From: a virus
IMG/VR virus record: IMGVR_UViG_3300003322_000486
Location: 1 to 51,589 of that record
DNA: 51,589 nt
Direction: 5' to 3' (one strand)
Part shown: in pieces, positions 36,471 through 45,365 of the stretch
Numbering within the stretch: position 1 is the first letter of the stretch
Layout: every line of letters begins with the position of its first letter
The notes under the pieces: generated by a model
Told to the model about the DNA's origin: nothing
What the model saw: the letters and a program-made list of their open reading frames with translations, nothing else
Database searches by the model: none
Made by a program: the position numbers and the translations under genes

Positions 36471-38582
36471 TTATCCACCAGTTGTATTTGTATCAAATAT
36501 GTAATTGAATGATTGATGACTGCCTAACTGTTGGCCATCATCTGTGTTCGCTGTATTAATCACCTCCACTAAATTCAGATTCACCCAACCTTTTATTAAG
36601 TCCATTTTCATGGGGGGCACCAATACAAAATCACGTTTTGGTGTTATATCCATAAGCCTATACCGCTTATGAAAACCAATAGGGTATTTTACCAATTGGT
36701 TATTTTGCGGCGAAAAGTTTAAGCCATTGAAAGTCCCTTCAAGCGCATACATGCGCCGGTAACTATTGTTGAAACGAGCGATATTCAATAGCTCTTTAAA
36801 ATGCCTGCTTTCGAAAAGAATTGGGAATGGGACATAGCCATACCGGTACCAAGTTGGTGTTGTTAACTGCCCCCCAAAAAGTAAAGCGCCCTTTAATAGT
36901 TTCTTTGGCGAATCGCTTATTTTGACTTCATCTTCTGCGACATCAGGGAACACTTTATTTTGATCGCGAAACCAGTAGTCGCCCTTAACCTGTATATAGC
37001 CGCCTGATATGAATGGGTAATACTGGAAATCGAAATTCCTGAAGAAAGCCATATTGGGCGTGTTGTTATCCATTACATTAATCAGTTGGATATACATAGT
37101 GCCATCAACAGGAATAGGCTGAGAGGTGAGATTAACCGATTTATAAATCTTTGTATGATCGGTCCCATCGGCATATTCCAAAAAGATGGATTCTACTGCT
37201 GCGCCATTGCGGCGCCATCTATTAGTTACACCAGCACCATCACGCCAGAAGTAGTAGTTGCCACCTGCATTTGGCACAATATAAACTGTCGCAACTGCTA
37301 TTGTTAACTGTGCGCCAAAGTTGAATGATAGTTTAAAATCCAATGATAGGCTCACCTTATCACCGACATAAACGGGCAGCCCTTCACTTTGAATAACCTG
37401 AGTATTGGTCGTTGATTTTGAAATAACAATCTCCCGGTTGATCTCAATACCAAATTGGTTATAGGATGACCGGCGCCATGCACTATCGATTGGAGGCAAC
37501 AAAGGTGGATTGTTGAATGTACCATTATCCCAATCCGGGATAGTATAATCCTGATAGGTGCCTATAACAGTCGCCGTATCATCTCCGTTTTCATCAGTCT
37601 GATATACCGTACCGGTAGATCCCGGTATTGCCGTACCACGTTCGAACTTGTTATTCTTTGGCAACTCCAACCATACCTCGTAATTATATATAGTCTTTGC
37701 GCTCTTAATTGCAAACCTGGAATAAATTTGCTGATCCTCGTTAATCGGGTAAATATCAACAGCCTTTCCAATTTGCCCATGGTTCTCTGTTTCCTTAGCG
37801 CCTACCGGGTTATCACCGTTTGAATCGTAATCCACATAATAATCCCCTACTGCCGCAACGAATTGTAATTCCCCAACGGCCTTTATTTGCCAATACCCGT
37901 TCCAGTATTCCAACCTGCAAAATTTATCGAGGATCAACATTAACGCATCATAGCAGCTCACAAATGTTGTAGGCGACGCTTGAAATGTTCGATAGTTCAA
38001 TTGAGTTTGAGCGAACATATCATAATTCAACCCATCTGCCTTATCGTTCATCTGGGTATTGAAGTAGCCACACCTTACCCGGATAGGTAGATCTAACAAT
38101 GTTTGTTTTAGGGCCCCGGCGATGATCTTAATAAGCGTATGGTCACCTGTAAACTGCGCGCCATTAATATCAACAAGTTTTATATCTTTCAGAAGTGAAA
38201 GGCCATTAGTTGCCCGGATGATAACCTCGTACGGCTTATCTTGAAATAGCGCATTACCTTCATCAGGAGTAATAAACCCTTCAAAATACTTCAGGCCGTC
38301 AACGAGCACAACAATTTTCCATTCATCATGCTCGGCCGTAATAAATGTCTCCCAGGTGATAGCGTCGTTTATATCTGACCATATGGATAATGTGAGTTCG
38401 CGGGTTATAATTGTGCTATCGTACTTCGTTTGTCCTTCGCTCTTATCGCTTAACTCGAAAGAACTGCACATATACTCAGGAACAGGACTAACTGTAGGGC
38501 CATCCTTTTTATAGATGGTAGCTAGTACTTCCTGATTCTGTTCGTTTGTGAAGTGTACTTTATATGTTGCAGAATAGGCCAT
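36471..38582 (-). CDS. Tail tip/baseplate protein, 703 aa
   Basis: A large beta-rich protein (Y-S-A-T-Y-K-V-H-F-T-N-E-Q-N-Q near the start, then P-S-P-V-P-E-Y-M) typical of Bacteroidota siphovirus proteins directly after the tape measure, which form the tail tip or baseplate hub. No hydrolase motif is visible. Shares one base with the tape measure gene, so they are translationally coupled. Confidence 0.6.
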   Translation of the reverse strand: MAYSATYKVHFTNEQNQEVLATIYKKDGPTVSPVPEYMCSSFELSDKSEGQTKYDSTIITRELTLSIWSDINDAITWETFITAEHDEWKIVVLVDGLKYFEGFITPDEGNALFQDKPYEVIIRATNGLSLLKDIKLVDINGAQFTGDHTLIKIIAGALKQTLLDLPIRVRCGYFNTQMNDKADGLNYDMFAQTQLNYRTFQASPTTFVSCYDALMLILDKFCRLEYWNGYWQIKAVGELQFVAAVGDYYVDYDSNGDNPVGAKETENHGQIGKAVDIYPINEDQQIYSRFAIKSAKTIYNYEVWLELPKNNKFERGTAIPGSTGTVYQTDENGDDTATVIGTYQDYTIPDWDNGTFNNPPLLPPIDSAWRRSSYNQFGIEINREIVISKSTTNTQVIQSEGLPVYVGDKVSLSLDFKLSFNFGAQLTIAVATVYIVPNAGGNYYFWRDGAGVTNRWRRNGAAVESIFLEYADGTDHTKIYKSVNLTSQPIPVDGTMYIQLINVMDNNTPNMAFFRNFDFQYYPFISGGYIQVKGDYWFRDQNKVFPDVAEDEVKISDSPKKLLKGALLFGGQLTTPTWYRYGYVPFPILFESRHFKELLNIARFNNSYRRMYALEGTFNGLNFSPQNNQLVKYPIGFHKRYRLMDITPKRDFVLVPPMKMDLIKGWVNLNLVEVINTANTDDGQQLGSHQSFNYIFDTNTTGG

Positions 38583-40675
38583 TAACCTAACCTCCTTCTT
38601 GAGCTGCGCACTCTTTCAAGGCCGAGTTCGAGATCTGTTAGGCTAATACGTATGGTTGGCGCCAAAGCTATATTTGAGTTTGTATTCATACTCAGCCGCC
38701 CAATCATATCCGGCAGCTTATCGAGAGGTATAATAGCTTCTTTGCCCGCCTCACCGAATATGCCAAGCGTGGGGCTGGTTGCGATACCGCCCTGAGCAAG
38801 TTTGGGTACATCAAATTTGAAGTTCTTTAATAGGGCGCCTGTGGCTACTAGTGCCAAACCAACCGCAATACCTATAGCTTCTCCCCCTGGGGCAAAGAGC
38901 TTTTTTAAGGCTGCTTTTAAAGCTTTTACAAGGTTAGAAGTGACTATTATTTCCTTACCCACTTGCTGCAATATTCCGCCTACAATACCTAGTAATCCTT
39001 GGGCTGATTTTGCAAGTGTACTACTAACTCCTTCGCCAGAAAACAACCCTGCAAAAGCTGCCCCGACTACTTCCGCCCCCTGAACGGCAGCCTCTTGAAC
39101 ACCATTAGCAATCGAATCAATTACTGCTGCAAATTGATTTCGTATTGCCTGCCTTTTATCAGCAAAACCTTTTCCGAATAATTTTAGATCAATCTCAAAT
39201 TGAGTGGGTATAGTTATTTTTTTGTCGAAGCCAGCGGCTTTCGCTATTACCGAGGATATATCCTTCTGATTTATATCAGCAAGGACTACCTGAGTGAATC
39301 TAACTTTCGGGATTGCTTCTAGTTCGATAGCCTGCTTTGTGAAAGCGTCATTGAGCTCATTCTTAAACCCTAATATTTGTTGATCGAGTTCAGCCTTTGA
39401 GAGTTTGTTCTTCCCCTGGTCACGGATGGCGATTTTGACCTGTAATTCAAATATTGCCTCCTGGATGCCCACTAGTTGGGTAGCATCTTTTGTAGCGGCT
39501 TTAATCTTTTCAAGAGCTTCCAGGCGTTTTTTTAGCGCATCTTCTATCTTTTGATCTCCTTTTGTGTCAAGGTCTTTGAATTTAAGGCCCGCCTCAACGG
39601 CATCGTTCAAGTTTTTACGTAATAATGTTTCCTGTTCAATTAACTGATTCCTGGTGCTATTCTTTGCAGTTAGTTCATCTTCTGTATCAGCAAGTTTACT
39701 TTTTGCAGATTTTAGATTGTCCGTCAAGTTTATAATTCGGGTTGACTGGCTTTCGTTTACGATCCGTCTATTAATAGCATCACCTAATTTATTTTCCGAA
39801 TCAGTGACACCTTTTTGAGCTTCAGCGATTTTATTTTTGGACTTTAAAATATCATTATCAGCCTTAGCAATTTGCTTTGCTACATTAGCTATTTCATCTG
39901 CGAAAGCCTTTTGTACGGCAGAATTGATAAGCGCTTCTGTGTATTGAGAAACCGTTGTTGCGAGTTTTCCTGTCAGTGCATCTTCAAGTTTTAAGTCACC
40001 AAAATATGACTTATTGATATCCTTCAGCTCTTCAAGTGCTCGTTTGCGATCTCGGTATGGCTTGTTGCCGTCAGAAACAACGGCTGCTAATGCCGTTACA
40101 GTCGTTATTTGTCCCTCAACACTGGCTGTGGCTTCACCCCTGGTTAATTCAACATCTTTTAACGCCTTCGCCAATTCTTTGGCTTCCTTCTTTGCTTCTT
40201 GTGTAGCTTGTGAAGACCCCGTCAAACCTCGTGTCCATGCACCAAAACCAGCTGTCGCGAATGTAACTGCAGCTGTAGCCAAAGAGAGCGCAAGACCTAA
40301 GCCGCCGCCGCCCAGCAGGGATGCCCCTAGCGCTTTTAGCGCACCGCTGGCTGAACCTGTCTCAGCTCTTAACCGCTGAAATGATTCCAGCAAAGGGTTA
40401 AGGTTATTTGATATACCAACAAAGCCAAAAGGGGCATCTTGAGCTACTCTTCCCAAATTTGTAAGGGCAGCGGCAGCCTGATTTGCTCCTGCAGGAACCT
40501 TTGTTTTAAGCGTATCAGCAGTTTTTTGAACTGCAGTATCCAGCTTAGGCAATGCGCCTGCCGGGCCTCCAACAGCATCACGCACGCGGCCCAGCGACTC
40601 AGTTACTTGCCTGCTCGCCTGGACTATCCCTGAAGGATCGCCACTTACAATTATCTTGATGTTGTTATCCGCCAT
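38582..40675 (-). CDS. Tape measure protein
   Basis: 697 residues. Long charged helical regions (about 170-480) with Ala/Lys/Glu heptads, hydrophobic spans at about 120-145 and 600-630 (G-I-A-V-G-L-A-L-V-A-T-G-A-L), and a C-terminal G-G-I-A-T-S-P-T-L-G-I-F-G-E-A-G-K-E-A-I-I-P-L-D segment that is typical of tape measure proteins. Length scales tail length; at about 1.5 Angstrom per residue the tail would be near 105 nm. It follows the tail chaperone genes, as usual. Confidence 0.85.
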   Translation of the reverse strand: MADNNIKIIVSGDPSGIVQASRQVTESLGRVRDAVGGPAGALPKLDTAVQKTADTLKTKVPAGANQAAAALTNLGRVAQDAPFGFVGISNNLNPLLESFQRLRAETGSASGALKALGASLLGGGGLGLALSLATAAVTFATAGFGAWTRGLTGSSQATQEAKKEAKELAKALKDVELTRGEATASVEGQITTVTALAAVVSDGNKPYRDRKRALEELKDINKSYFGDLKLEDALTGKLATTVSQYTEALINSAVQKAFADEIANVAKQIAKADNDILKSKNKIAEAQKGVTDSENKLGDAINRRIVNESQSTRIINLTDNLKSAKSKLADTEDELTAKNSTRNQLIEQETLLRKNLNDAVEAGLKFKDLDTKGDQKIEDALKKRLEALEKIKAATKDATQLVGIQEAIFELQVKIAIRDQGKNKLSKAELDQQILGFKNELNDAFTKQAIELEAIPKVRFTQVVLADINQKDISSVIAKAAGFDKKITIPTQFEIDLKLFGKGFADKRQAIRNQFAAVIDSIANGVQEAAVQGAEVVGAAFAGLFSGEGVSSTLAKSAQGLLGIVGGILQQVGKEIIVTSNLVKALKAALKKLFAPGGEAIGIAVGLALVATGALLKNFKFDVPKLAQGGIATSPTLGIFGEAGKEAIIPLDKLPDMIGRLSMNTNSNIALAPTIRISLTDLELGLERVRSSRRRLG

Positions 40676-40994
40676 TGTTAAAATTTAATTCCCCTGCTTC
40701 CTGGTATCTTCTTTTAATCGCTTCGTATCGCTCTCGAAGGCTCACTGTTTTAGTGCCTTCTTTCTGAAATGCTTCATTGACAATTTTCCTGCGGTCGTTC
40801 TTTTCCATATATGGCACAATCGAGGCGAGCAACATTCGCTGAAAGTCATCTTTACGCCGCCTACTGTAACCTTTACGCTTTTGCAGATATTCAATCAGGC
40901 TATAATCATAGAACTCCCACGGATGTAATCCTAACTCCCCAAATGCTTCCTCACATAGTTCATCAAACGTCAACGAGCTGTGTGTCTTTGCCAA
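40665..40994 (-). CDS. Tail assembly chaperone, frameshift extension (T-like part)
   Basis: No ATG or GTG begins this frame; the only start-like codon is TTG at 40994, overlapping the 3' end of the upstream G-like chaperone by 32 bases. The frame is open back to a stop near 41045, so it is best read as the extension of the upstream gene by a +1 shift (see findings). The product (H-S-S-L-T-F-D-E-L-C-E-E-A-F-G-E-L-G-L-H-P-W-E-F-Y) has the size, charge and helical pattern of a chaperone T domain. Overlaps the tape measure start by 11 bases. Confidence 0.6.
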   Translation of the reverse strand: MAKTHSSLTFDELCEEAFGELGLHPWEFYDYSLIEYLQKRKGYSRRRKDDFQRMLLASIVPYMEKNDRRKIVNEAFQKEGTKTVSLRERYEAIKRRYQEAGELNFNNGG

Positions 40995-41325
40995 CCTCCC
41001 CGTTGGCTGAAGGGCTGGCCGAGAAAATACTATTATACCGGTTTATAATGTCTGTAATGGTTGGCATGTCCAGATCATTAAACCATGCTGTTACATCATC
41101 AGCTGTAAAGTCTGCCGGCTCTTTCTTACTCAAACAATTTGAAAGCAATGCAGCATGAAATATTTTTTCAGCATAAGGGAGTATGTCGGTAAATAATTCC
41201 GATTCAGCTTTGAAATCCAATGGATCTACCCCGGCCACATCCTTTATACAGCGAAGCGTCCCAATATTGAACTTTAGCCCGCGGGCTTTGCCTCCCAATT
41301 CCAGGGAGAGATAATTATTAACCAT
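40963..41325 (-). CDS. Tail assembly chaperone (G-like)
   Basis: 120 residues between the tail tube and tape measure genes, the fixed position of tail chaperones. Beginning L-S-L-E-L-G-G-K-A-R-G-L-K-F-N-I-G-T-L, with A-D-D-V-T-A-W-F-N-D-L-D and an end in G-E-V-G-K-D-T-Q-L-V-D-V. The gene ends inside the next gene, and a GGGG run (codon GGG followed by GAG) near the end could allow a +1 slip. Confidence 0.65.
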   Translation of the reverse strand: MVNNYLSLELGGKARGLKFNIGTLRCIKDVAGVDPLDFKAESELFTDILPYAEKIFHAALLSNCLSKKEPADFTADDVTAWFNDLDMPTITDIINRYNSIFSASPSANGEVGKDTQLVDV

Positions 41326-41334
41326 AAGTAATTA

Positions 41335-41781
41335 TTAAGAATCGGCTGTGTTGTCAATTGTTCCTGATGTCGCGAAAGCCCAGTTGAACTTAATCAGATC
41401 GCCTTCCTGAGCTGTCACCGTAGCTTCAGTAAAGTACCCCTGCCCATCCAGGTATACAGCGGCTCCCTTAGCAACACCAGAACCAGAATCGGCTATATTT
41501 TGATAAATGAAATACAGCTTTGTCTTACTTTGGCACCATGCCTGAATGTCCTTAAACGTAGCCTGGTTGGCCGCCGGCGCACCATCTACAATACCACTAC
41601 CAGAAAGTTTTGTTTCCGGCGTGTCTACGGCACTGAAAGCGCCGCATTTTGTTTTTGTGGTAGTAACATTGGAGGTAGTTGAGGCTTGTGAGCTTTCCTC
41701 ACAAACAATGGTCTTAAAACCACTGTTTTGAGAAGTACTAACCCAAAGCGTTACCAGCGTACCTTGTAATTCAGTTGACAT
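41335..41781 (-). CDS. Major tail tube protein
   Basis: 148 residues of the TP901-1-like tail tube family: M-S-T-E-L-Q-G-T-L-V-T-L-W-V, C-E-E-S-S-Q-A-S, a K-L-S-G-S-G-I-V-D-G-A-P loop, and Y-F-T-E-A-T-V-T-A-Q-E-G-D-L-I-K-F-N-W-A-F. Sits between the tail terminator-like gene and the chaperone, in the usual order. Confidence 0.75.
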   Translation of the reverse strand: MSTELQGTLVTLWVSTSQNSGFKTIVCEESSQASTTSNVTTTKTKCGAFSAVDTPETKLSGSGIVDGAPAANQATFKDIQAWCQSKTKLYFIYQNIADSGSGVAKGAAVYLDGQGYFTEATVTAQEGDLIKFNWAFATSGTIDNTADS

Positions 41782-41791
41782 TGCTTTTTAT

Positions 41792-42244
41792 TTAAGGTGT
41801 TTGAGTAATTCTTGTTTTAAAAACCATTGCTTTGCTGATTTGCCATACATCAACCAGTTTTTCAAACTGGTATGACTCGCTTACATACTTCACATATGAA
41901 AGCTTGAATGGCGCATCAACTGAGAGACCGAATGATGTTCTGGTAGGGAAAAGAACCTGCAACATCTGATCGGCTATATTTTCAATGATCGTTTTCGAGT
42001 TGGTGGCCTTGCGGCGATTTACAACAGTGATATTCAGATCAACTTCTTTGCCCCACGTTTGCTTTGTATTAGCTTCATTGGCCTGCTGCCCGCCAATGAG
42101 CATATATAGGTCATGGTCAGTTATCCCCAAATCCAGCTTCTCGTCTACTATTGGCACTTTTTGGATAGGATCACCAGGGATGGCTATCGCATTAAATAAT
42201 GCGATATAAAAACCTTTCCGTACTGCTTGCCCTACATCGTTCAT
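41792..42244 (-). CDS. Tail terminator-like protein (DUF3168-like)
   Basis: 150 residues starting M-N-D-V-G-Q-A-V-R-K-G-F-Y-I-A-L-F, with a beta-rich core and helix pattern of tail completion proteins (D-V-D-L-N-I-T-V-V-N and W-Q-I-S-K-A-M-V-F-K-T). Overlaps the gp10-like gene by four bases. Confidence 0.6.
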   Translation of the reverse strand: MNDVGQAVRKGFYIALFNAIAIPGDPIQKVPIVDEKLDLGITDHDLYMLIGGQQANEANTKQTWGKEVDLNITVVNRRKATNSKTIIENIADQMLQVLFPTRTSFGLSVDAPFKLSYVKYVSESYQFEKLVDVWQISKAMVFKTRITQTP

Positions 42245-42825
42245 TCTATCAGTGATTTAATAATTGCTCCTATTCTTCGCCTTAATCGTTCCTCGGCCGG
42301 TTTCAACTGAGTGAAGAAATAAGGCTGTGGTTTTATACCGTACTTTTTAATCTTCTGCCAGATAAGAAAAGCTACTTGTTTGTCTTGTTGATCTTTTGTG
42401 GTTTTGCTTCCGGTCCTGCGCCTTGTTTTAACGCTAAATGTTCCGGCTATACCTTTTCGTTTTACCCACTGTTGCAACGCATCTATTGGGTTTCCTTGTC
42501 CTCCTACTGGCCCCTTAAGTTGGCTGGCTATGCTTTCTAACCCCGGTGGGATTACTGCTTTTGTTTTGGTACCAAATTCCAGGTACCCGGCATAGAACGA
42601 TTGGGCGACCACCTCAAATGTCAATGGCCCTGTATTGGCAACAGAAATGGATTGCTTCAACCTGGCTTCGTCTGCTGGCGCATCTCTCTTTGCTCCATCT
42701 TTAATTTCCCCAGCTGTAAACTTCAGTTCTTCGGCCAGCTCCTTTTGTGTTCGCTTCGGCAACTGATCGAACACGTTAATCAGCTTATCGAGCCCCTGAA
42801 CTTTAAATGAGAAACCGGTTGCCAT
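42241..42825 (-). CDS. HK97 gp10-like head-tail connector
   Basis: 194 residues. F-K-V-Q-G-L-D-K-L-I-N-V-F-D-Q-L-P, I-K-D-G-A-K-R-D-A-P-A-D-E-A-R-L-K-Q-S-I and Y-A-G-Y-L-E-F-G-T-K are the HK97 gp10 family signatures, which occur in the neck. A C-terminal helical extension of about 70 residues is present. Overlaps its downstream neighbour by four bases. Confidence 0.8.
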   Translation of the reverse strand: MATGFSFKVQGLDKLINVFDQLPKRTQKELAEELKFTAGEIKDGAKRDAPADEARLKQSISVANTGPLTFEVVAQSFYAGYLEFGTKTKAVIPPGLESIASQLKGPVGGQGNPIDALQQWVKRKGIAGTFSVKTRRRTGSKTTKDQQDKQVAFLIWQKIKKYGIKPQPYFFTQLKPAEERLRRRIGAIIKSLIE

Positions 42826-43104
42826 TTACAAAGTGTTGATCTTTACAAAATCCCACTCATTAACAATTTTGTTTTCTGGCTGCAAGTTTATTGTTCGCCA
42901 TTCAGCAACTATATCAACTTGCCGGGTCTTGCCCTCCTCAATTCTGACCTTGTCAGTATAAAACGATATGGTTATAATTCCTGGTTCTATATCCTGTACA
43001 GGCTGCTGTTCAATACGGAACTCACCTACAAACTCTTTTAGCTTCTTAAAGAATCCGGGCATTCCTACAACTTCATAAGTACATTTAACAAATACGTTTT
43101 GCAT
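42826..43104 (-). CDS. Hypothetical neck-region protein, 92 aa
   Basis: Beta-prone protein (N-V-F-V-K-C-T-Y-E-V-V-G-M-P, G-I-I-T-I-S-F-Y-T-D-K-V-R-I) between connector genes. Sharing one base with the upstream adaptor gene, it is probably another small connector or closure protein, with no motif to prove it. Confidence 0.5.
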   Translation of the reverse strand: MQNVFVKCTYEVVGMPGFFKKLKEFVGEFRIEQQPVQDIEPGIITISFYTDKVRIEEGKTRQVDIVAEWRTINLQPENKIVNEWDFVKINTL

Positions 43105-43445
43105 TATCTTACCTCCGATAAATCAAGTTTATACATCCTTCGTTTTTCTCCCACGAGCGTGAATGTGTCGATGCTGAACGATCTGGATTCGTAGGTCACC
43201 CGCACATCTTTGCTTAAGCCGACTTCAATCTCCTTGCGCCACCATATCCATGCTTCGAATGTTTTAACGCTTTCATCGTACCCCGTTTCAAAGGCACGGT
43301 AATTGCGTTTTACCTGGAAAAATCCCCGTGTGGTAAACCAGTCCGAATAACCTTCGTTTTGGCCGCCAGTGCCATCTGATGACTTGTTGACCTGCTCCAG
43401 CTTCAGCACCATTCTCATTTGCCCTATGGTTGGAACGAACGACAT
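43104..43445 (-). CDS. Head-tail adaptor (SPP1 gp16-like)
   Basis: 113 residues: P-T-I-G-Q-M-R-M-V-L-K-L-E-Q-V, then T-R-G-F-F-Q-V-K-R and a W-W-R-K-E-I-E-V core, V-T-Y-E-S-R-S-F-S-I-D-T-F-T-L at the end: the head-tail joining family. Shares one base with the connector gene upstream. Confidence 0.75.
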   Translation of the reverse strand: MSFVPTIGQMRMVLKLEQVNKSSDGTGGQNEGYSDWFTTRGFFQVKRNYRAFETGYDESVKTFEAWIWWRKEIEVGLSKDVRVTYESRSFSIDTFTLVGEKRRMYKLDLSEVR

Positions 43446-44032
43446 TAGGCAATAATTGATTTACGTTTATAAGGTGCCGCTATTTCCATGGCCGCCTTGC
43501 ATATATCCACATTGGCCGTGGCGAACTGTTGTTGTTGGTCCCCGGTATTCACATAATTCCACGCTATTTGTACTAGCCACGCCCGGCGCAAGCCTTCAGG
43601 TATATTTGATGGTGTATAGCCAGCTGTATATTCAACTTCCATATAACAGGCAAAAGGCTTTTCTATCCACTTGAATTGATTACCCCTAATTGTATAACCT
43701 GTACCATCAGTAAGTACATTACCATCAATATCCTTCACACTTGTTAAATCAGTTACTGGCCCAAACGGGATATCTACATTACCGCACTCATTGCGGATAA
43801 TTGCCCTATAGCCCTTTACCGCCAATGACAACCCGGTAAATTGTTCCAATTGCTCCCGGCTATCCTTCATTATCAATTGCAGCTTTGTATCATCATCATC
43901 GAACTGATAGCTTCCGGAGGTGTCAAACTGCAGGTTTAAATGCTGTTTCACCTGGGCCAGTGTACCAGGTTCATCGTCAATGCTTGCTACTGGAGTAACA
44001 ACTTGCACCTCTATGACATCGTTATACTTCAT
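43445..44032 (-). CDS. Head-tail connector (gp6-like)
   Basis: 195 residues. Four-helix core with L-A-Q-V-K-Q-H-L-N-L and L-Q-L-I-M-K-D-S-R-E-Q-L-E-Q-F-T-G-L, then V-E-Y-T-A-G-Y-T-P-S-N-I-P-E-G-L-R-R-A-W-L, the usual gp6 connector end. Its ATG directly follows the hairpin at 44043-44065. Confidence 0.8.
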   Translation of the reverse strand: MKYNDVIEVQVVTPVASIDDEPGTLAQVKQHLNLQFDTSGSYQFDDDDTKLQLIMKDSREQLEQFTGLSLAVKGYRAIIRNECGNVDIPFGPVTDLTSVKDIDGNVLTDGTGYTIRGNQFKWIEKPFACYMEVEYTAGYTPSNIPEGLRRAWLVQIAWNYVNTGDQQQQFATANVDICKAAMEIAAPYKRKSIIA

Positions 44033-44042
44033 ATTAAAGAAA

Positions 44043-44065
44043 GGAGGCCGGATAACCGGCTCTCC
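44043..44065 (-). terminator. Hairpin between major capsid and connector genes
   Basis: GGAG and GCCGG pair with CCGGC and CTCC (one bulged T, ATAA loop), and the minus strand then reads TTTCTTTAATATG into the connector start. A weak terminator after the abundant capsid gene would reduce expression of the connectors. Confidence 0.6.
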
Positions 44066-44084
44066 ATTTCAGTTATTCAAAGGT

Positions 44085-45356
44085 TTAAGAAGTTGAACTG
44101 TTGCCGAAGTCAGCAACGATGATCGATGCAGGCAGCATCGCGTTGAGTTCCTCGTAACACTCAATACGGGCTGTTATTTTGTTCTCGGTGAAGTTGTTGG
44201 CATCTTCTTCGCTGAATGCGATAGAAAGACCCTCTACTTCCACACGCTCAATGAAGTCGTTATCGATGATAACTACCTTATCGTTGGATGGCACCCAGGA
44301 TACAGGGATGATTGGCACACCGCTAATGCGGATAGATCCATCCTGCTGGCTGAGTACGCCGCCACTTCCCTGGTAGTAACCGTTTGTGTACAACAGCTTG
44401 TTCAGTGTTGCCATGGCTTTATAGGAAAGCAGACCATAAGAAGCACTGAAGTTTGATTGATTCTGGTTTGCAATCCAGTCGATCAATTGTTTTACATCGT
44501 CGGTTTCAGAGGTGGTTGTTGAACCGGTTGCGGCAGTAGCCACCACATCATAGAAGTAGCGGTTTTCTTTCATGAAGAAATCCCGCATCAAAAGACGTGG
44601 CAACGTGTTCTGCAACCAGGGTAGAGATTTTGCAATTTGCCGGCTGAATCGAGCAATACCGGCAATAAACTTATTAACAGTCTGCACTTCTGTGAAGTCA
44701 TAATCAATCTGGCTTTTCCCGGAACCTTCAGTTTGTAGGCCAAGGCCACCTTGGGAACCAGATTCTTTGTAGGTCACATACAGACCTGTATCTGACTGCA
44801 CAGCAGGTATCAGATCGCGGAAGTTGGTTTTCTGCGATGGCAAAATAGCCTGGCGTTGATTGTAGGTGATTACTGAATCGCCGGTCAGCGTGTTGGCTAA
44901 TGTCATATCAGCCACGGTCTTTGTACTCATGTCGATAGGGCCATCAAATGACATGCTGAATGGCTTCCCCTTTTTTACGGTTTTAACGCCATCCATGATC
45001 TCCTGACCTTTTTCTGCGATTGCTTCGGCCAGTGTCTTAGCTTGCTTGCGTTCAACCTTTTTGCCATCATTCAGGGCTTTCAGATCTGTTATGAGCTTAT
45101 CCAATGCCTTCTGATTTTCCGCATCGGCGGCGTCTTTTTCGCCCTGCCATTTTGCGAATGCTTTACTGGCCTCGTTTACAGTTTTTAATTGTTCAGCAAG
45201 TTCAGTCTTTATAAAATCCTTGCTTTTGGTTTCAATGGCCGTTTGGAGATCGCCGATAGCTGATTTTAATTCAGCCTTTTCTTCGGGAGTGAAACCACCC
45301 TTTGTTTCTGTTGCTGCTGCATCCAGGAAAAACAGCCATACAAATTTTCTTTTCAT
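44085..45356 (-). CDS. Major capsid protein (HK97 fold)
   Basis: 423 residues. The first 115 are a charged coiled-coil delta domain (E-K-A-E-L-K-S-A-I-G-D-L-Q-T-A-I), normally removed by the prohead protease. The HK97 core follows (I-T-Y-N-Q-R-Q-A-I-L-P-S-Q, V-T-Y-K-E-S-G-S-Q-G-G, F-T-E-V-Q-T-V-N-K-F-I, D-W-I-A-N-Q-N-Q). Residues 1-13 (K-R-K-F-V-W-L-F-F-L) are hydrophobic but lie in the delta domain. Placed after the protease gene, in the usual order. Confidence 0.9.
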   Translation of the reverse strand: MKRKFVWLFFLDAAATETKGGFTPEEKAELKSAIGDLQTAIETKSKDFIKTELAEQLKTVNEASKAFAKWQGEKDAADAENQKALDKLITDLKALNDGKKVERKQAKTLAEAIAEKGQEIMDGVKTVKKGKPFSMSFDGPIDMSTKTVADMTLANTLTGDSVITYNQRQAILPSQKTNFRDLIPAVQSDTGLYVTYKESGSQGGLGLQTEGSGKSQIDYDFTEVQTVNKFIAGIARFSRQIAKSLPWLQNTLPRLLMRDFFMKENRYFYDVVATAATGSTTTSETDDVKQLIDWIANQNQSNFSASYGLLSYKAMATLNKLLYTNGYYQGSGGVLSQQDGSIRISGVPIIPVSWVPSNDKVVIIDNDFIERVEVEGLSIAFSEEDANNFTENKITARIECYEELNAMLPASIIVADFGNSSTS

Positions 45357-45365
45357 CGTTTGTTG

